Of a stretch of DNA of 64,000 bases, positions 16,905-26,188 are shown one piece after another; position 1 is the first letter of the stretch; each line of letters begins with the position of its first letter. A program made the translations under genes and the position numbers. Source of the stretch: Parapedobacter deserti (GTDB lineage: Bacteria; Bacteroidota; Bacteroidia; Sphingobacteriales; Sphingobacteriaceae); contig NZ_JBHRTA010000016.1 of the NCBI RefSeq assembly GCF_042646065.1, positions 124,001 to 188,000 of the forward strand, read 5' to 3'. A model generated the notes under the pieces. It worked only from the letters and a program-made list of their open reading frames with translations. It was not told the DNA's origin and did no database searches.

Positions 16905-18686
16905 ATGAGAAAAATCCTTTCATTATTATGGCTTACTTTGTGTTGTTTCCATGGCAGCTACACGGTGCTTGCACAAGTGCAGCGGCCAAAAACCAACTTG
17001 ACAGTCCTACTCAATAACCAAACAAGGGTTATCCCGTTGCGCAATCTCGATAAGCGCGATATTGCGTGTATTACTCCGCCGAACAACCCTGTGCTGTCCG
17101 CATTTGGAGATTACCTCTCCCGGTACGCTCCTGTCGCTCACTGTAAGCAACCAACAGACGCTGCAAGCTTCAGCGATACCGATAAACAATTGAAGTTCTA
17201 TAACACCGTCATAATCGCCGTGAATGCGGCAGATCTGGGAGATAAGCGCCTGCTACAATTTATCAGTACACAAGCCATAGGCAAGCAGATAGTTCTGTCC
17301 GTATTCGGAGGCGGCCCGAACTTGCATGAACTCGATTTAATCCATTATCCTATCTTGTGGAACCCGGAAGCAACTGAGACGGCCGCAAGGAATTCGGCGA
17401 TGTCCGTATTCGGTGGGCTTGCCTGTACGGCGCGCCTGCCGCAGTCGCTTTCAGCGAGGTATGCATCCGGTGCCGGCTTTACCACCGAGCAGACGAGGCT
17501 TGCGTATGCTGATGCCACAGCATTGGGCATTGATGGCGCACGTTTAGAGGCCGATATTGATGCTATCGTGGCTGAAGCCATCCGCGAACAGGCCACTCCC
17601 GGGGCCGTGGTCATGGTAGCCAGAAACGGTAGTGTGATTTTCGAGAAAGCTTATGGTCACCATACCTATGAAAAGCAAACACTCACGGCCGTATCCGATA
17701 TTTTTGACATGGCCTCTATCACTAAAATCGCAGCAACGACACCCGCAATCATGCGTCTTGCCGAGCGGGGTGTCATCAATCTCGACAGCACCATAGGCCA
17801 CTACCTGCTTCAGGCGCAAGGCACTAATAAAGACCGGTCCACGCTGCGCGACGTGATGCTCCACGAAGCCGGCTTTATCCCGTTTATCCCCTTTTACCGC
17901 GAATTGAAACCTAGCGACCTCAGCACGGATTCATCCGCGGCATATGCGGTCAAGGTGGCGGATGGCTGCTACATCCGCACAGGCTATTACGAAGATGTAA
18001 TGTGGCCGACTATGCTCCATTCCAAGCTCAACGCATCGGGTTCTTATGTATATAGCGACATCAGCATGTATGTAATGAAGGAAGTGGCCGAGCACCAAAC
18101 CGGAATTCCCATCCAGAATTACATCCAACGGGAGTTTTACCGCCCCTTGGGCATGCAGACTGCCGGATATCTGCCGCGCCTGCGTTTTCTGAAAAAACAC
18201 ATTGTGCCCACCGAAGACGACAAGACATTCAGAAAAACGCTGTTGCAAGGCTATGTGCATGACCAGGGGGCAGCTATGGCCGGCGGTGTAGCAGGCCATG
18301 CGGGCTTGTTTGCCACGGCAAACGACCTGGCTATTTATGGGCAAATGTTGCTTAACAGAGGCGTTTACGGCGGCGAACGATACTTTAAAGCAGAAACCGT
18401 GGATTTGTTTACCTCCCGCCAATCGGCCACCAGCAGACGCGGGCTTGGTTTTGACCGCTGGGATCCTGATACAACAAAGCACTATCCGTCGAAGCTGGCT
18501 TCAGATGCAACCTATGGACATACCGGGTATACGGGCACCTGCATCTGGATTGATCCAAAAGAACAGCTGACCTATATCTTTCTCTCCAACCGGGTGCACC
18601 CGGCTGTTAGCTCCAAATTGATCACGCTCAACATCAGGAGCAGGATTCAGGATGCCATCTACGGAGCGATCAATACCGCGAAATGA
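16905..18686 (+). CDS. serine beta-lactamase-fold hydrolase with an N-terminal GH3 C-domain-like region
   Basis: A 593-residue exported protein (signal peptide to about residue 24, LAQ). Residues about 30-190 (LTVLLNNQTRVIPLRNLDKR...) look like the C-terminal domain of glycoside hydrolase family 3. Residues about 205-590 are a class C beta-lactamase/DD-peptidase-type domain with the SxxK motif SITK (Ser271, Lys274), YSD in place of YxN, and HTG in place of KTG. In Bacteroidota this domain is usually fused behind a complete GH3 beta-N-acetylglucosaminidase; here the GH3 catalytic domain is absent although a signal peptide precedes the remnant. A cell-wall recycling role is inferred. ATG 16905 is preferred to GTG 16878. 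Confidence 0.85.
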   Translation: MRKILSLLWLTLCCFHGSYTVLAQVQRPKTNLTVLLNNQTRVIPLRNLDKRDIACITPPNNPVLSAFGDYLSRYAPVAHCKQPTDAASFSDTDKQLKFYNTVIIAVNAADLGDKRLLQFISTQAIGKQIVLSVFGGGPNLHELDLIHYPILWNPEATETAARNSAMSVFGGLACTARLPQSLSARYASGAGFTTEQTRLAYADATALGIDGARLEADIDAIVAEAIREQATPGAVVMVARNGSVIFEKAYGHHTYEKQTLTAVSDIFDMASITKIAATTPAIMRLAERGVINLDSTIGHYLLQAQGTNKDRSTLRDVMLHEAGFIPFIPFYRELKPSDLSTDSSAAYAVKVADGCYIRTGYYEDVMWPTMLHSKLNASGSYVYSDISMYVMKEVAEHQTGIPIQNYIQREFYRPLGMQTAGYLPRLRFLKKHIVPTEDDKTFRKTLLQGYVHDQGAAMAGGVAGHAGLFATANDLAIYGQMLLNRGVYGGERYFKAETVDLFTSRQSATSRRGLGFDRWDPDTTKHYPSKLASDATYGHTGYTGTCIWIDPKEQLTYIFLSNRVHPAVSSKLITLNIRSRIQDAIYGAINTAK

Positions 18687-19855
18687 ACCGAATAAAACAA
18701 TCCTTGATCTGTTGTGCCTGCATGCTGTGGGTGTGCCAGGCTCTGGCACAGGATACCCGAGTTCAGCGCATTCATGAGGAAGCCCTCGTCATCGATGCGC
18801 ACAATGACGTGCTGTACCGATCTGTCATGCGGGGAAAGGACATCGGTCGCCGAATCCAGACCGGTCATTCCGACCTGCCCCGTCTCCGTGAAGGCGGGGT
18901 CGATGTGCAAGTATTTGCCGTATGGTGCGACGAAAAATACGGCGAAGGAACAGCCTTCGCCTATGCCAACAAGCAGATCGACGCATTGATGAGCGTGATT
19001 CGGGACTATCCCGGGGCGATCGCGCTGGCGACCGACGTTAAAAGCATCAAGCAGGTTGTAAGCCAAGGGAAAATCGCGGCACTTATCGGCATCGAAGGAG
19101 GCCACATGATCGAATCACGCATCGATTACCTCGATAGCTTATTCAAACGTGGGGCACGCTACCTTACGCTCACCTGGAACAACAGCTTACCCTGGGCATC
19201 CTCCGCAACGGACGAAGCGAGGAACCCCCAGCGGTTAAAGCACAAGGGGCTGAACGACTTCGGCCGTCAGGTTGTCCGAAGGATGAACGAACTGGGCATG
19301 ATGGTCGATCTTTCGCACGTAGGCCGCCAAACGTTTTTCGATGTCATGCAAGTTACCACAAAGCCCATACTCGTGTCGCACAGCAACGCGTATGCGTTGA
19401 TGGCACACCCGCGCAACCTACAGGACGACCAGATCAAAGCCGTTGCTGAAAACGGCGGCGTAATCTGTCTCAACTTCTACTCCGGGTTCCTTGACCCCAT
19501 ACACTACGCCAAAATCAATCAGCTATATAAAAAGTATGTTGCCGTCCACGATACCGTCAAACGCTCCACTGACGCTAAATATAACTTGTTACCGCCGACA
19601 GCGAAAGAACAGCTCCGACCGTCGCTGTCGATCTTGCTGGATCACATTGATTACATGGTGAATGTAGCGGGGATTAACCATGTAGGCATCGGTAGCGATT
19701 TTGATGGCATCACATCTACCCCGAAAGGTTTGGATGATTGCCGTGATTTCCCAAAGATTACTGCGGGACTGCTCCAGCGGGGTTACTCCGAAGCCGATAT
19801 CAGAAAAATACTGGGGGAAAATGTGCTTCGCGTGATGGAAGCACAGGAGGAATAG
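18683..19855 (+). CDS. membrane dipeptidase (peptidase M19)
   Basis: The product is 390 residues with a signal peptide (about 1-22, ending ALAQ). The renal-dipeptidase motifs are present: DAHNDV (metal HxD), GIEGGHMIE (bridging glutamate), VDLSHVG, VSHSNAY and GIGSDFDGI. M19 enzymes are binuclear zinc dipeptidases acting in the envelope or outside the cell, including on D-amino-acid-containing dipeptides. It overlaps the beta-lactamase-fold gene by ATGA (18683-18686), so the pair is translationally coupled, consistent with shared peptidoglycan-peptide turnover. Confidence 0.93.
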   Translation: MNRIKQSLICCACMLWVCQALAQDTRVQRIHEEALVIDAHNDVLYRSVMRGKDIGRRIQTGHSDLPRLREGGVDVQVFAVWCDEKYGEGTAFAYANKQIDALMSVIRDYPGAIALATDVKSIKQVVSQGKIAALIGIEGGHMIESRIDYLDSLFKRGARYLTLTWNNSLPWASSATDEARNPQRLKHKGLNDFGRQVVRRMNELGMMVDLSHVGRQTFFDVMQVTTKPILVSHSNAYALMAHPRNLQDDQIKAVAENGGVICLNFYSGFLDPIHYAKINQLYKKYVAVHDTVKRSTDAKYNLLPPTAKEQLRPSLSILLDHIDYMVNVAGINHVGIGSDFDGITSTPKGLDDCRDFPKITAGLLQRGYSEADIRKILGENVLRVMEAQEE

Positions 19856-19857
19856 CA

Positions 19858-21237
19858 ATGGCAAAAACAAAGACCACATATTTCTGTCAAAACTGCGGCT
19901 ACGAATCGGCCAAATGGCTTGGCAAGTGCCCGTCGTGCAATGAATGGAACACCTTCGTCGAAGAGATAGCAACAAAAACGGGCGTACGTGCCCCGGATTG
20001 GCGAACAGCGACCGGCACGGCCAAGCGGACCAGTCGTGCCGCTGCGATCCACGAGATTGTCCACGCCGAAGAAATGCGCATCGTCACACCTGACGGCGAA
20101 CTCAACCGGGTGCTGGGCGGCGGTATCGTGCCGGGTTCATTGGTCCTCATCGGCGGCGAGCCCGGCATCGGCAAATCTACGCTGCTACTGCAGCTCGCCC
20201 TCAACATACCTGGAACGAAAACCCTTTACATTTCAGGCGAAGAAAGCGAACAGCAACTTAAAATGCGGGCCGAACGGCTTTCTCAGGCGTCTAAAGCGGA
20301 GTGCTATATTCTCACGGAAACGGCTACCCAGCATATATTCAAGCAAATTGAGGTCCTTGCCCCTCAATTGATCGTTATCGATTCAATACAGACCTTGCAT
20401 TCCGTCCACATCGATGCTGCCCCAGGCAGCGTGTCTCAGGTACGCGAATGCACGGCTGAGCTGCTGCGCTTTGCTAAAGAAACGGCGATACCGGTACTTA
20501 TAATCGGCCACATCACTAAAGATGGCGCCATCGCCGGCCCCAAGGTGCTGGAGCACATGGTCGATACCGTCCTGCAGTTTGAGGGCGACCGCCACCATGC
20601 ATACCGCATCCTGCGCTCGGTGAAAAACCGGTTTGGCTCGGCTTCCGAACTGGGTATCTACGAAATGCAAGGGACAGGGCTCAGGGAGGTGAGCAACCCC
20701 TCTGAAATCCTCCTCTCGCAACGAGAAGACCGGATGAGCGGCATTGCCATCGCCGCCATGCTAGAGGGCATGCGTCCCATGCTTATCGAGGTACAGGCGT
20801 TGGTGAGCAACTCCGCGTACGGCACACCCCAGCGCTCGTCAACCGGATTTGACACGCGGAGGATGAACATGCTGCTGGCTGTACTTGAAAAGCGCTTCGG
20901 CTTCCGGCTCAGTGCACAGGATGTGTTCCTGAATATCGCCGGCGGCTTACGTGTAGAAGACCCCGCCATAGACCTGGCCGTGATTACCGCAATCATCTCA
21001 TCGCAGCAGGATATTCCCGTGGCAACCACGGAGACGTTCGCCGGGGAAGTGGGTTTATCGGGCGAAATACGTGCCGTGAATCGCATCGAACAGCGCATAG
21101 CAGAGGCCGAAAAACTCGGCTTTGGCACAATTTATATATCGAAGTACAATACAAGGGGGTTAGATGCAGGCAAATACGGCATCCGCGTCAAACCTGTCGC
21201 GAAGGTAGAGGAGGTATTTCAAGCTATCTTCGGATAG
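19858..21237 (+). CDS. radA: DNA repair protein RadA
   Basis: This 459-residue protein has an N-terminal C4 zinc finger (Cys10, 13, 24, 27), a RecA-like ATPase with Walker A GGEPGIGKST (about 99-108), the RadA-specific KNRFG motif (SVKNRFGSASE) and a C-terminal Lon-protease-like domain. RadA is a DnaB-type helicase acting in recombination intermediates and branch migration. It starts two bases after the dipeptidase stop and is probably expressed from the same transcript. Confidence 0.97.
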   Translation: MAKTKTTYFCQNCGYESAKWLGKCPSCNEWNTFVEEIATKTGVRAPDWRTATGTAKRTSRAAAIHEIVHAEEMRIVTPDGELNRVLGGGIVPGSLVLIGGEPGIGKSTLLLQLALNIPGTKTLYISGEESEQQLKMRAERLSQASKAECYILTETATQHIFKQIEVLAPQLIVIDSIQTLHSVHIDAAPGSVSQVRECTAELLRFAKETAIPVLIIGHITKDGAIAGPKVLEHMVDTVLQFEGDRHHAYRILRSVKNRFGSASELGIYEMQGTGLREVSNPSEILLSQREDRMSGIAIAAMLEGMRPMLIEVQALVSNSAYGTPQRSSTGFDTRRMNMLLAVLEKRFGFRLSAQDVFLNIAGGLRVEDPAIDLAVITAIISSQQDIPVATTETFAGEVGLSGEIRAVNRIEQRIAEAEKLGFGTIYISKYNTRGLDAGKYGIRVKPVAKVEEVFQAIFG

Positions 21238-21259
21238 GTCGATGGTGTCAGTTCACCTG

Positions 21260-21628
21260 TCAGTTTACCGACTTCCCAAACGGCGTAAACGCAAGCGCCA
21301 TGAGCTTGAAATGCTGCCTTCCAAAGGGGATGCCAATGATCGTGATGCAGAGAATCACCCCGAAGAAGAAATGCGTGAGGGCCACCCAGATCCCACCGAA
21401 CACAATCCATACGATATTCATCAAGGTAAATAGACAACCGGTACTGGACGGGCGGTTGGTCACCACGGTGCCAAAGGGTATCAATGAGGCAATAGCCAAC
21501 TTGAACAGCTGTATTCCGAAAGGGATGCCCACAATGGTCAGGCACAACACGAATCCGCCGATAATGTATTCCAGACAGATAAGAAATCCACCGAAAAGGA
21601 TCCAGACCAAGTTGCCGATCAGGTTCAT
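21260..21628 (-). CDS. YccF domain inner-membrane protein
   Basis: The product is 122 residues with two YccF repeats: IGNLVWILFGGFLICLEYIIGG near the N-terminus and LMNIVWIVFGGIWVALTHFF in the middle, each followed by an IVGIPFG / IIGIPFG motif. Four membrane segments are likely. The YccF family is widespread and of unknown function. It starts one base after the end of hisS on the same strand and is presumably co-transcribed with it. It converges with radA. Confidence 0.88.
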   Translation of the reverse strand: MNLIGNLVWILFGGFLICLEYIIGGFVLCLTIVGIPFGIQLFKLAIASLIPFGTVVTNRPSSTGCLFTLMNIVWIVFGGIWVALTHFFFGVILCITIIGIPFGRQHFKLMALAFTPFGKSVN

Positions 21629-21629
21629 G

Positions 21630-23018
21630 TCACGACATCGTTAAGTGAGTGACAAGATCTTCTTCGGCCAACCGTCGCTGCTCGCCGCTCTGCATGTCTT
21701 TAAGCGATAACAGCCCGCTTTGAATTTCCTCTTCCCCGATAAGGACGACGTACGGAATCCGCTTGGCATCAGCATAAGCCAGTTGTTTTTTCAGCTTGGT
21801 TGCTGCAGGATACAGTTCGGCCGCTAACCCTTTATCGCGCAACTTGCGCAACAGCGGTAGCGCATACAGTTCGGCCAACTTGTCGAAATTACTGATCAGG
21901 ACCTTTGTAGACTGCCCTGTTCCTGCCGGAAAAAGCGACAGCTCCTCCATCACGTCATAGATGCGGTCAGCCCCGAAAGACACGCCCACGCCCGTAAGCC
22001 CCTTCAAGCCAAACATGCTTGTCAGGTCGTCGTAACGGCCGCCGCCGCCGATGCTTCCCATGACCACCTCATTTGTCTTTACTTCAAAAATGCATCCGGT
22101 ATAATAATTGAGCCCGCGCGCTAGGGTGATATCCACCTCCACAAAACGGTTTGTGAGCGCTTTATCGCCTGTCAGCCGTTCCACGTACCCCAGCACGGTT
22201 TCGACCTCATCGATGCCCTGGAGCCCCTTGGCGGAGGGGGCAAGCACCTGCTTTAGATGCTCAATTTTTTCCTCATTGCTACCTTCCAGCTCAATGAGGG
22301 GCTGAAGCCTTTTTAGGTCCTCCGGCGAAAAACCACGGTCGAGGAGCTCGGTTACCACCCCATCCACGCCGATCTTGTCCAGCTTATCGATGGCAACGGT
22401 CATTGCAACGATCAGTTCAGGTTTGCCTAGTATCTCCGCGATGCCGGTCAGTATTTTGCGGTTGTTCAGCTTGATCGTAAAGTCGGTCAACCCTAAGTTG
22501 GCCAATGCTTCATGATAGATGAGTATAAACTCTGCCTCATTAAGTAGACTGTCGGAACCCACGACATCTACGTCGCATTGATAAAACTCGCGGTATCGTC
22601 CACGCTGCGGCCGGTCGGCACGCCACACTGGCTGTATTTGGAAGCGCTTGAAGGGCAATGTTAGTTCATGCTGACGCATCACAACGTACCGTGCAAACGG
22701 CACGGTAAGATCGTAGCGCAAGGCCTTTTCGGCAATATGCGGAACCAGCGGTGCAGATGCACGGTCAGCCAACAGGTTTGCCGGCACCTTAGTGAGGTAA
22801 TCACCGGAATTGAGAATCTTAAAAATCAGCTTGTCTCCCTCGTCTCCATACTTGCCGGTAAGCGTTTGAAGGTTCTCAAAGGAAGGGGTCTGTATCTCGC
22901 GGTATCCGTACTTAGCAAAGACGCTTTTCAGCGTTTCAAAAATAAAATTACGCTTTTCCATCTCCAACGGAGAGAAATCACGTGTGCCCTTTGCCAACGA
23001 AGGTTTGATCACTGCCAT
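21630..23018 (-). CDS. hisS: histidine-tRNA ligase
   Basis: The 462-residue class II synthetase begins MAVIKPSLAKGTRDFSP. It has motif 2 (QIQPVWRADRPQRGRYREFYQCDVD), the histidine-binding LARGLNYYTGCIFEV, motif 3 (GVSFGADRI) and a C-terminal anticodon-binding domain. It charges tRNA-His. A TACCTTTG promoter element ends five bases before the ATG, so the message is predicted to be leaderless. yccF follows after one base. Confidence 0.97.
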   Translation of the reverse strand: MAVIKPSLAKGTRDFSPLEMEKRNFIFETLKSVFAKYGYREIQTPSFENLQTLTGKYGDEGDKLIFKILNSGDYLTKVPANLLADRASAPLVPHIAEKALRYDLTVPFARYVVMRQHELTLPFKRFQIQPVWRADRPQRGRYREFYQCDVDVVGSDSLLNEAEFILIYHEALANLGLTDFTIKLNNRKILTGIAEILGKPELIVAMTVAIDKLDKIGVDGVVTELLDRGFSPEDLKRLQPLIELEGSNEEKIEHLKQVLAPSAKGLQGIDEVETVLGYVERLTGDKALTNRFVEVDITLARGLNYYTGCIFEVKTNEVVMGSIGGGGRYDDLTSMFGLKGLTGVGVSFGADRIYDVMEELSLFPAGTGQSTKVLISNFDKLAELYALPLLRKLRDKGLAAELYPAATKLKKQLAYADAKRIPYVVLIGEEEIQSGLLSLKDMQSGEQRRLAEEDLVTHLTMS

Positions 23019-23022
23019 GCTG

Positions 23023-23030
23023 CAAAGGTA
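23023..23030 (-). promoter_or_regulatory. Bacteroidota -7 promoter element of hisS (TACCTTTG)
   Basis: TACCTTTG reads on the minus strand and is followed by cagc and then the hisS ATG. The four-base spacing is identical to that of purD and trmD. Confidence 0.65.
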
Positions 23031-23044
23031 GCGAAAAACAACAA

Positions 23045-23776
23045 CTAAAGTACACTAAGCAGCTCACAAGCCTTTTCGGCGGCTATTTTCTCTGCACTCT
23101 TTTTATTGTAATCGCGGCCGGTCCCGCACACCTCACCGTCTACCACGGCATCGATGGTAAAGATTCTGGCACTGTCGCCTTCGGCATTTTCCGTTTGGAC
23201 GAAACTTACCTCCTTACCTGCCTGTTGGCACCACTCGATCAGACGGCTCTTGAAGTTAGTTTCGGTCTGTTCTAATGTCTGGATATCAACGTGGGGCTTG
23301 ATGATGCGGCTGATCAGAAAGTTTTTGGTAAACACGTACCCCTTATCTAAGTAAATGGCCCCGATCAGCGCCTCAAAAGCATCGCCAAGTAAAGAGCCTT
23401 GCTTACTGGGGTAGTTGATCATGCGAGCGTCGTATTGGATAAGTTCGTTGAGTCCCAGTTTTCTGGACAATTGGTTGAGGTGTGCGCGGCTCACGATCTT
23501 CGAACGCATCTCCGTCAAAAAGCCCTCCCCCTTGTAAGGATATTTTTTGAAAAGCAATTCGGCAACCACCGACCCAAGAACTGCGTCCCCCAAAAATTCC
23601 AGCCGTTCATTACTGTTTTTTGTGCCGTCTTTTACCGGCACGGCCACCGACTTATGGCGAAAAGCCAATTGGTAAAGGTGGAGATTGCCCGGGACAAAGC
23701 CAAGCAAATTCTTCAGCGCCTTTACGTATTGGCGATTGGACGAAAAATGCAGTTTGTAAATTTTTGAAATAGGCAT
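23045..23776 (-). CDS. rnc: ribonuclease III
   Basis: The 243-residue protein has the RNase III signature NERLEFLGDAVLG (about 79-91) with the catalytic acidic residues, the second conserved stretch GDAFEALIGAIYLDKG, and a C-terminal double-stranded-RNA-binding domain (about 168-240). It cleaves double-stranded RNA and processes rRNA precursors. It is 64 bp downstream of fabF, in the acpP-fabF-rnc arrangement. A perfect hairpin lies in that gap. Confidence 0.96.
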   Translation of the reverse strand: MPISKIYKLHFSSNRQYVKALKNLLGFVPGNLHLYQLAFRHKSVAVPVKDGTKNSNERLEFLGDAVLGSVVAELLFKKYPYKGEGFLTEMRSKIVSRAHLNQLSRKLGLNELIQYDARMINYPSKQGSLLGDAFEALIGAIYLDKGYVFTKNFLISRIIKPHVDIQTLEQTETNFKSRLIEWCQQAGKEVSFVQTENAEGDSARIFTIDAVVDGEVCGTGRDYNKKSAEKIAAEKACELLSVL

Positions 23777-23802
23777 CTATTTACTCACCTGATGAAACTA
23801 GC

Positions 23803-23821
23803 AAAGGGGCGCTGCCCCTTT
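23803..23821. repeat. perfect 8-bp hairpin between fabF and rnc
   Basis: AAAGGGGC (23803-23810), a three-base loop and GCCCCTTT (23814-23821) form a strong hairpin. On the minus strand only TTT follows, so it may attenuate, process or stabilise the acpP-fabF-rnc transcript. RNase III could act on it, but this is speculation. Confidence 0.4.
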
Positions 23822-23840
23822 CGCCCAAATGCCTTCAAAC

Positions 23841-25094
23841 CTACGCTTCGAACTTCTTAAAAATAACCGTTGCATTATGTCCACCAAAACCAAACGTGTT
23901 GCTCATGGCGGCGCCAACAGTCCGTTGCTGTGCCGTATTGAATGTTAAATTCAACTTGGGGTCAAGGTTCGGGTCATCTGTAAAATGATTGATGGTTGGA
24001 GGAACGATGTCGTTTCTCACAGCCAGGATCGAAGCGATAGACTCCACGGCGCCGGCAGCACCCAATAAGTGTCCTGTCATTGACTTTGTCGAGCTGATGT
24101 TGAGCGCATAAGCATGCTGTCCAAACAGTTCTAAGATAGCCATTATTTCACTGGGATCGCCAACTGGTGTAGAGGTGCCATGCACGTTGATGTAATCGAT
24201 GTCCTCATTCTTGAGCCGGGCGTCCGCTATCGCATTGCCCATAGCAAGCCGAGCCCCAAGGCCTTCGGGATGGGATGCAGTGATGTGATAAGCGTCAGCA
24301 CTCATCCCGCCGCCCACAAGCTCAGCGTAAATCTTAGCCCCACGGGCTTTCGCATGCTCAAGACTTTCCAGTACAATGGCCCCAGCGCCCTCTCCGGCCA
24401 CAAAACCATCCCGGTCTTTGTCAAATGGACGCGAGGCCGTCTTTGGATCGTCGTTGCGGGTAGACAAGGCGTGCATCGCATTGAAGCCGCCGATCCCCGC
24501 CTCATTGATAATCGCCTCGGAGCCGCCGGTAATGATCACATCGGCAAACCCCGTACGAATGTAGTTAAGGGAGTCTATCAGCGCATGGGTAGATGATGCA
24601 CAGGCTGACACCGTAGAAAAATTGGGCCCATGCAGCCCGTGCCGCATAGAAATATGTCCCGGAGCAATGTCCAGAATCATTTTCGGAATAAAAAAAGGAT
24701 TAAATCGGGGAGTGCCGTCGCCTTTCGCAAAACCGCTTACCTCATCAAGAAACGTTTTAAGGCCGCCTATTCCTGACCCCCAGATCACGCCTATACGGTT
24801 GGTGTTGAGCTTCTTAAACTCAAGCGAAGCGTCTGCTATCGCTTCATCAGTAACGGCTATGGCAAAATGTACAAATGGATCTACTTTCCGAGCTTCCTTC
24901 CGCTCCATGAATTCTTCGGCGTTGAACCCCTTTACCTCGCAGGCAAAACGGGTCTTAAACTTCGAAGCGTCAAATTTGGTGATAGGAGCAGCGCCGCTTA
25001 CCCCTTTGACAAGGTTGTCCCAGAATTCTGGAACGGTATTCCCAATAGGAGTAAGCGCACCTAACCCTGTTACTACTACTCTTTTAAGCTCCAT
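23841..25094 (-). CDS. fabF: beta-ketoacyl-ACP synthase II
   Basis: The 417-residue condensing enzyme has the Cys-His-His triad: Cys165 (SACASSTHAL), His305 (NVHGTSTP) and His342 (MTGHLLGAAG). It extends acyl-ACP by two carbons using malonyl-ACP in fatty-acid synthesis. It is 27 bp downstream of acpP, its carrier protein, and 64 bp upstream of rnc; this is the classic acpP-fabF pairing. Confidence 0.97.
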   Translation of the reverse strand: MELKRVVVTGLGALTPIGNTVPEFWDNLVKGVSGAAPITKFDASKFKTRFACEVKGFNAEEFMERKEARKVDPFVHFAIAVTDEAIADASLEFKKLNTNRIGVIWGSGIGGLKTFLDEVSGFAKGDGTPRFNPFFIPKMILDIAPGHISMRHGLHGPNFSTVSACASSTHALIDSLNYIRTGFADVIITGGSEAIINEAGIGGFNAMHALSTRNDDPKTASRPFDKDRDGFVAGEGAGAIVLESLEHAKARGAKIYAELVGGGMSADAYHITASHPEGLGARLAMGNAIADARLKNEDIDYINVHGTSTPVGDPSEIMAILELFGQHAYALNISSTKSMTGHLLGAAGAVESIASILAVRNDIVPPTINHFTDDPNLDPKLNLTFNTAQQRTVGAAMSNTFGFGGHNATVIFKKFEA

Positions 25095-25121
25095 TTATTG
25101 CGATTAGCCTAATGAAATTAG

Positions 25122-25358
25122 TTAGTTAACGTTTTTTTCTAAATAAGCGATTGCTTGTCCTACCGTGCTGATGGTTTCCGCCTGGTCATCTGGGATAGCT
25201 ACGTTGAATTCCTTTTCAAATTCCATGATCAGCTCAACGGTGTCAAGGGAGTCGGCGCCCAAATCATTGGTAAATGACGCTTCCGGGGTGACCTCGTTTT
25301 CGTCTACACCTAGCTTTTCAACGATAATTGCTTTAACTCTTGATGCGATATCAGACAT
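25122..25358 (-). CDS. acpP: acyl carrier protein
   Basis: The product is 78 residues, highly acidic, with the phosphopantetheine attachment site GADSLD (Ser37). It carries the growing acyl chain in fatty-acid synthesis. I place the start at ATG 25358 (MSDIASRVKAII), the family N-terminus; a 12-residue extension from 25394 is not supported. It leads the acpP-fabF-rnc transcript. Confidence 0.97.
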   Translation of the reverse strand: MSDIASRVKAIIVEKLGVDENEVTPEASFTNDLGADSLDTVELIMEFEKEFNVAIPDDQAETISTVGQAIAYLEKNVN

Positions 25359-25645
25359 GATTTTATAGTTTAATTGTTTAATAAATCTGTGCAAAGAAAA
25401 ATAAATTTCGGCAAATAGTAAAACGTTTTTGATTTTTAAACCATTATTCAGCGCTCCCTCGGCAAACTAAATTACGGTTTTTATATCAACGATTTAGCTC
25501 GATTTTCCGTAAGTCCATACGTTTTCAAGTCTATACGTCGGCCAATTGCCGAACAACCGCTACATCAACTTCTCCCATTATCTTTGTATAATTGTAATAT
25601 CAAACTTTTTGTTTTCGTAATTTTGCGTTGAATATAGAAAATACT
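25359..25645. other. AT-rich intergenic region between divergent acpP and the IPExxxVDY gene
   Basis: These 287 bases hold the promoters for both directions. TAATTTTG at 25618-25625 is a good plus-strand element; on the minus strand only an imperfect TTTTCTTTG (about 25392-25400) lies upstream of acpP. No reading frame or RNA gene is evident. Confidence 0.5.
25618..25625 (+). promoter_or_regulatory. Bacteroidota -7 promoter element (TAATTTTG)
   Basis: TAATTTTG matches TAnnTTTG. It ends only two bases before a TTG codon at 25628, so transcription should begin at or after that codon, which favours the in-frame TTG at 25646 as translation start. Confidence 0.5.
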
Positions 25646-26068
25646 TTGAATAAAATCACATTAAAATACGAAATAGACTTAGATTTCATACTCATCGCGA
25701 TCGCTTCTCCGCTCAAAGATTATCGCCTGTGCTATTTCATCAACAAGCTTACCGGGTTGAAGCTGGCGAAAGTTGACGACCACGAGATCTGGATGTCCGC
25801 GCAAATAGGTCGGCTATACTTCAGCAGGTACGCCTGCTTCTCGGCCACATCCGATACCGAATATCACTTGCTGGCCAACAGGGGCACTGAAGGGGGGGTA
25901 CTGATTCCGGAAATGCGCCACTCGGATTATTTCCTGATAATTAAAAATTTCATTGATGAGGAAGATCTCGTTGCGATCCAGGAGCGCATCGCCGAAATAC
26001 CCGAAGTGGTGGTAGCCACCGAAATATCCCCACAAAAATTGAAATCCAAAGAAAATCTAATATTTTAG
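25646..26068 (+). CDS. IPExxxVDY family protein
   Basis: The product is about 140 residues. It starts (M)NKITLKYEIDLDFILIAI and ends with an IPEVVVATE segment that corresponds to the IPExxxVDY motif of a Bacteroidota-only family of unknown function, usually encoded next to pyk as here. No in-frame ATG occurs before residue ~50. Translation must start at TTG, either 25646 (preferred, from family N-terminus and promoter position) or 25628, which would add six residues. The protein is soluble with no signal peptide. The gap to pyk is 120 bp. Confidence 0.8.
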   Translation: MNKITLKYEIDLDFILIAIASPLKDYRLCYFINKLTGLKLAKVDDHEIWMSAQIGRLYFSRYACFSATSDTEYHLLANRGTEGGVLIPEMRHSDYFLIIKNFIDEEDLVAIQERIAEIPEVVVATEISPQKLKSKENLIF

Positions 26069-26188
26069 CGGCGTATTTGCCAGAGTGTATCTATCACACC
26101 ACTAAAGAAACAGACAGGACTGGAAAGCAAAACATATATTCCCCCTAAGCGAGGGGTGATACGACAAACAAAAAACAACACTATATAA

